This document shows positions 5,797 to 7,156 of a stretch of DNA of 7,156 nucleotides, in pieces. The translations under genes were made by a program, and so were the position numbers. This DNA is from JBGSMF01 sp041740315. Lineage in GTDB: Bacteria; Chloroflexota; Anaerolineae; Fen-1058. The notes beneath the pieces were generated by a model. The model worked only from the letters and a program-made list of their open reading frames with translations, ran no database searches and was not told the origin of the DNA. Position 1 is the stretch's first letter, and every line of letters begins with the position of its first letter. The DNA lies in the NCBI GenBank assembly GCA_041740315.1, contig JBGSMF010000136.1, positions 1-7,156 of the forward strand. Reading direction: 5' to 3'.

Positions 5797-6351
5797 CTAA
5801 CGGCATTCGAATTCCCGCAGTGCCTCTTTTGCTCTTGCTATGTAATGTCGGAAGTGGCGATAATGCTCACCCCATTTCGGATCCAGCATTTCTTTATGGT
5901 AAAAACGATGTAAATATCTTTCCCATTTTTCCGCTAGGCGGATGACTTCTTGCCCGAACCGATCAAGCGGCACGCTTACATCCTGCATGGCTACCCAGCG
6001 TCCAGGTACATGCAAGGTAATATACACCTTGTTGTGTGATACATCACTTCGCAAGCCGAATTGCCATGGATCGCTACCCCAACCCACTGGAGATGGTGCA
6101 CCCTGACCTGTTGCCAGAACAGCAAATCCATCCAGCAAACCATTTAATATTCCCATCAGGTATCCTGATGGAATCAATTCCGCCGCATCCTGTCCATCCA
6201 AATAAACATGGAGGAACGCCAATGTTGTTGGATAGTTCGCGCTAAATTTGGAACGCTCTTCCTCTGCCAAGGGAGATTCTGGTGTAAAGTCTAGCCGAAC
6301 AGCGTTAAACAAACCTGTAAATGTTTTGAGCGGTTTAGTCGGGAAAAGCAT
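5797..6351 (-). CDS. Putative immunity protein for the adjacent RHS toxin, family not recognised
   Basis: 184 aa from ATG 6351. I recognise no family. It has no signal peptide and no clear membrane helix, so it is probably cytoplasmic, where an immunity protein against an RNase-type toxin would act. Visible features are an N-terminal region (1-45) with LDFTPESPLAEEERSKF, a Gly/Leu-rich segment around 62-83 (SGYLMGILNGLLDGFAVLAT), and a tryptophan-containing GWGSDPWQFGLRSD (90-103). KVYITLHVPGRWVAM (107-121) follows as probable strands, then a long charged helix-rich C-terminus with many aromatic and His residues (KWERYLHRFYHKEM, HYRHFRHYIARAK). Its start lies inside the end of the toxin frame (17-nt overlap), the arrangement expected for toxin-immunity pairs, and a purine-rich GAGGCGGGGGAA lies upstream. 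The region looks less GC-rich than the left half of the window, consistent with acquired cargo. The immunity role is inferred from position only. Confidence 0.75.
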   Translation of the reverse strand: MLFPTKPLKTFTGLFNAVRLDFTPESPLAEEERSKFSANYPTTLAFLHVYLDGQDAAELIPSGYLMGILNGLLDGFAVLATGQGAPSPVGWGSDPWQFGLRSDVSHNKVYITLHVPGRWVAMQDVSVPLDRFGQEVIRLAEKWERYLHRFYHKEMLDPKWGEHYRHFRHYIARAKEALREFECR

Positions 6352-7039
6352 AGGTTAATTCCCCCGCCTCATTAACGAGAACATTTATCCAGCCCCATGT
6401 CTCGTGATACCAGCGATAGTGCCAGTTTTTATGAAACTCACTCCAAGTTCGATCTCCATTTTGGACTGTTTGGGTGACAAGGTCAACAACATCTCCTACT
6501 TTGAGCCGATCAGAAAAGTAAGTTGTGTATTTGTCATGAATCTCTCCTGTCAGGTGACGACCGACGATATGTCTGAGGCCAAGCTCGCGATTTCCCGCCC
6601 GGAGCACAATTTGGTTCCCAGCTTTGTCGGTCATGGCTCGAATAACAGTATCGGCACCAGCTTTGTTTAATATACCTAGAACCTCATCCCCATTCCGCGC
6701 TCCCAAGCTCAGCAGTTTCTCGAAAGCAGCATTGTCTATGTGCCGCAAATACTTGAACGAGTTGCCTGATGCGATAGGCGAAACCATTCCCGCCAGAGCC
6801 AGAACGGAGCAATCACCCTGGGCACAATCGCGTGCGGTTATGTAGTAATCGGCCAGGTCAAAAAACGATACAAGCAACTCAAATGCTTGAGCGAACTCAG
6901 CCCGTGTCCTCAGTCTCCGCTTCAGTCCATATATCACCCCAGCCGTACATCTCGTTGCATTCCGGGTCGGAATATGAAAAGCCACAAACCGGTGTGTGCC
7001 CGCTCGGGTCAACATATTTGAGCGGATTGTTGCTGACAT
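6335..7039 (-). CDS. C-terminal toxin module of an RHS protein, separated from its RHS core by a frameshift
   Basis: The open frame starts at ATG 7039, but its first 45 codons overlap the RHS core in another frame and look non-coding. Convincing protein begins around RAEFAQAFELLVSFFDLADY (from about 6904) and runs about 190 residues to the stop. In this frame's numbering, residues 155-165 read GLRHIVGRHLT, followed by YTTYFSDRLKVGDVVDLVTQ (171-190) and a final WGWINVLVNEAGELTYAFPD (215-234). The His-containing helix, the 'vgdVvdLv' helix and the closing strand pair ending in T-Y-A-F-P resemble BECR-fold RNases (barnase/EndoU/colicin E5/RelE group) found at the ends of polymorphic toxins. I cannot name the family. 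The upstream part (46-150) would be a linker or pre-toxin region. To be delivered it should be fused to the RHS core, yet the two lie in different frames. An orphan cassette is the alternative. Confidence 0.65.
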   Translation of the reverse strand: MSATIRSNMLTRAGTHRFVAFHIPTRNATRCTAGVIYGLKRRLRTRAEFAQAFELLVSFFDLADYYITARDCAQGDCSVLALAGMVSPIASGNSFKYLRHIDNAAFEKLLSLGARNGDEVLGILNKAGADTVIRAMTDKAGNQIVLRAGNRELGLRHIVGRHLTGEIHDKYTTYFSDRLKVGDVVDLVTQTVQNGDRTWSEFHKNWHYRWYHETWGWINVLVNEAGELTYAFPD

Positions 7040-7154
7040 AGCTGTACCGATTCAAACTCTGCGGATTGGCCGGGCTGGGCACAATCGTATCGGCGGACAA
7101 AAAGCGTCCCAAGACCGGGTCATAGGCGCGGGCGTGATAGTCGTACAGCCCGGT
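6897..7154 (-). pseudogene. RHS repeat-associated core domain, 3' end (partial, frameshifted before the toxin module)
   Basis: 86 codons are visible from the right edge. They carry the hallmark RHS-associated core: TGLYDYHARAYDPVLGRFLS, then ADTIVPSPANPQSLNRYSYV, SNNPLKYVDPSGH. This motif marks the end of the RHS/YD-repeat shell that encapsulates and releases the C-terminal toxin. After the motif the frame continues HTPVCGFSYSDPECNEMYGW and stops at TGA (6899-6897), about 33 residues past DPSGH. That is far too soon for a toxin domain. The toxin sequence resumes in the frame one base further on, so one extra base (or two missing) near 6897-6930 would explain the break. The N-terminal bulk lies outside the window. 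Without the frameshift this would be one gene with the module at 6335. It could be a real inactivating mutation, a displaced-toxin remnant, or a sequencing error. Confidence 0.8.
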
Positions 7155-7156
7155 CG

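Noticed and set aside
6897..6930. Programmed ribosomal frameshift between RHS core and toxin
   Set aside because: No slippery heptamer or downstream pseudoknot-like structure is apparent. A mutation, cassette displacement or sequencing error is simpler.
1..7156. CRISPR array, tRNA or rRNA genes
   Set aside because: No regularly spaced repeats, cloverleaf-like segments or rRNA motifs seen on either strand. The repeated blocks are only two copies, 968 bp apart.

Overview
Every gene I can support in this window lies on the minus strand. The protein types and intergenic style suggest a moderately GC-rich Chloroflexota genome, probably Anaerolineae. The pointers are PD40-propeller lipoprotein-like surface proteins with Thr/Pro linkers, GAF-only signalling proteins, DUF433/DUF5615 toxin-antitoxin pairs, RHS toxins, and C-rich or CCCGGG-type palindromic intergenic repeats. 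This is a judgement from protein flavour, not from a marker gene.

Reading in the direction of transcription, from the right edge leftwards: (1) 7154-5797 holds the 3' end of an RHS polymorphic-toxin locus. It has the RHS-associated core motif, a frameshift or stop, a C-terminal toxin module in another frame, and an overlapping small gene in the immunity-gene position, closed by a strong intrinsic terminator (5768-5791). (2) 5796-5444 is a gene-free stretch with a C-rich repeat copy (B) and a good promoter for the next unit. (3) 5443-4844 is a two-gene toxin-antitoxin module: a DUF433 antitoxin followed with no gap by a DUF5615 PIN-like toxin. It ends in a second terminator (4799-4820). (4) 4843-4321 is gene-free and carries repeat copy A, a CCGGG-type palindrome, a possible promoter, and a 119-bp MITE-like element with terminal inverted repeats and a near-perfect 8-bp flanking duplication. 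(5) 4320-2 is a likely four-gene operon: a 278-aa protein of unknown function, a 95-aa small protein (perhaps PC4-like), a membrane-anchored tandem-GAF protein, and a membrane-anchored PD40 beta-propeller protein. The last runs off the left edge and carries an SxHxxGxAxD motif of the M15/DD-peptidase type in its C-terminal part.

The most interesting parts are the frameshifted RHS toxin with an unrecognised putative immunity gene, the propeller plus M15-like fusion at the end of a GAF-sensor operon, and the two nearly identical repeat-terminator blocks that bracket the toxin-antitoxin module. I see no tRNA, rRNA, CRISPR array or complete insertion sequence.
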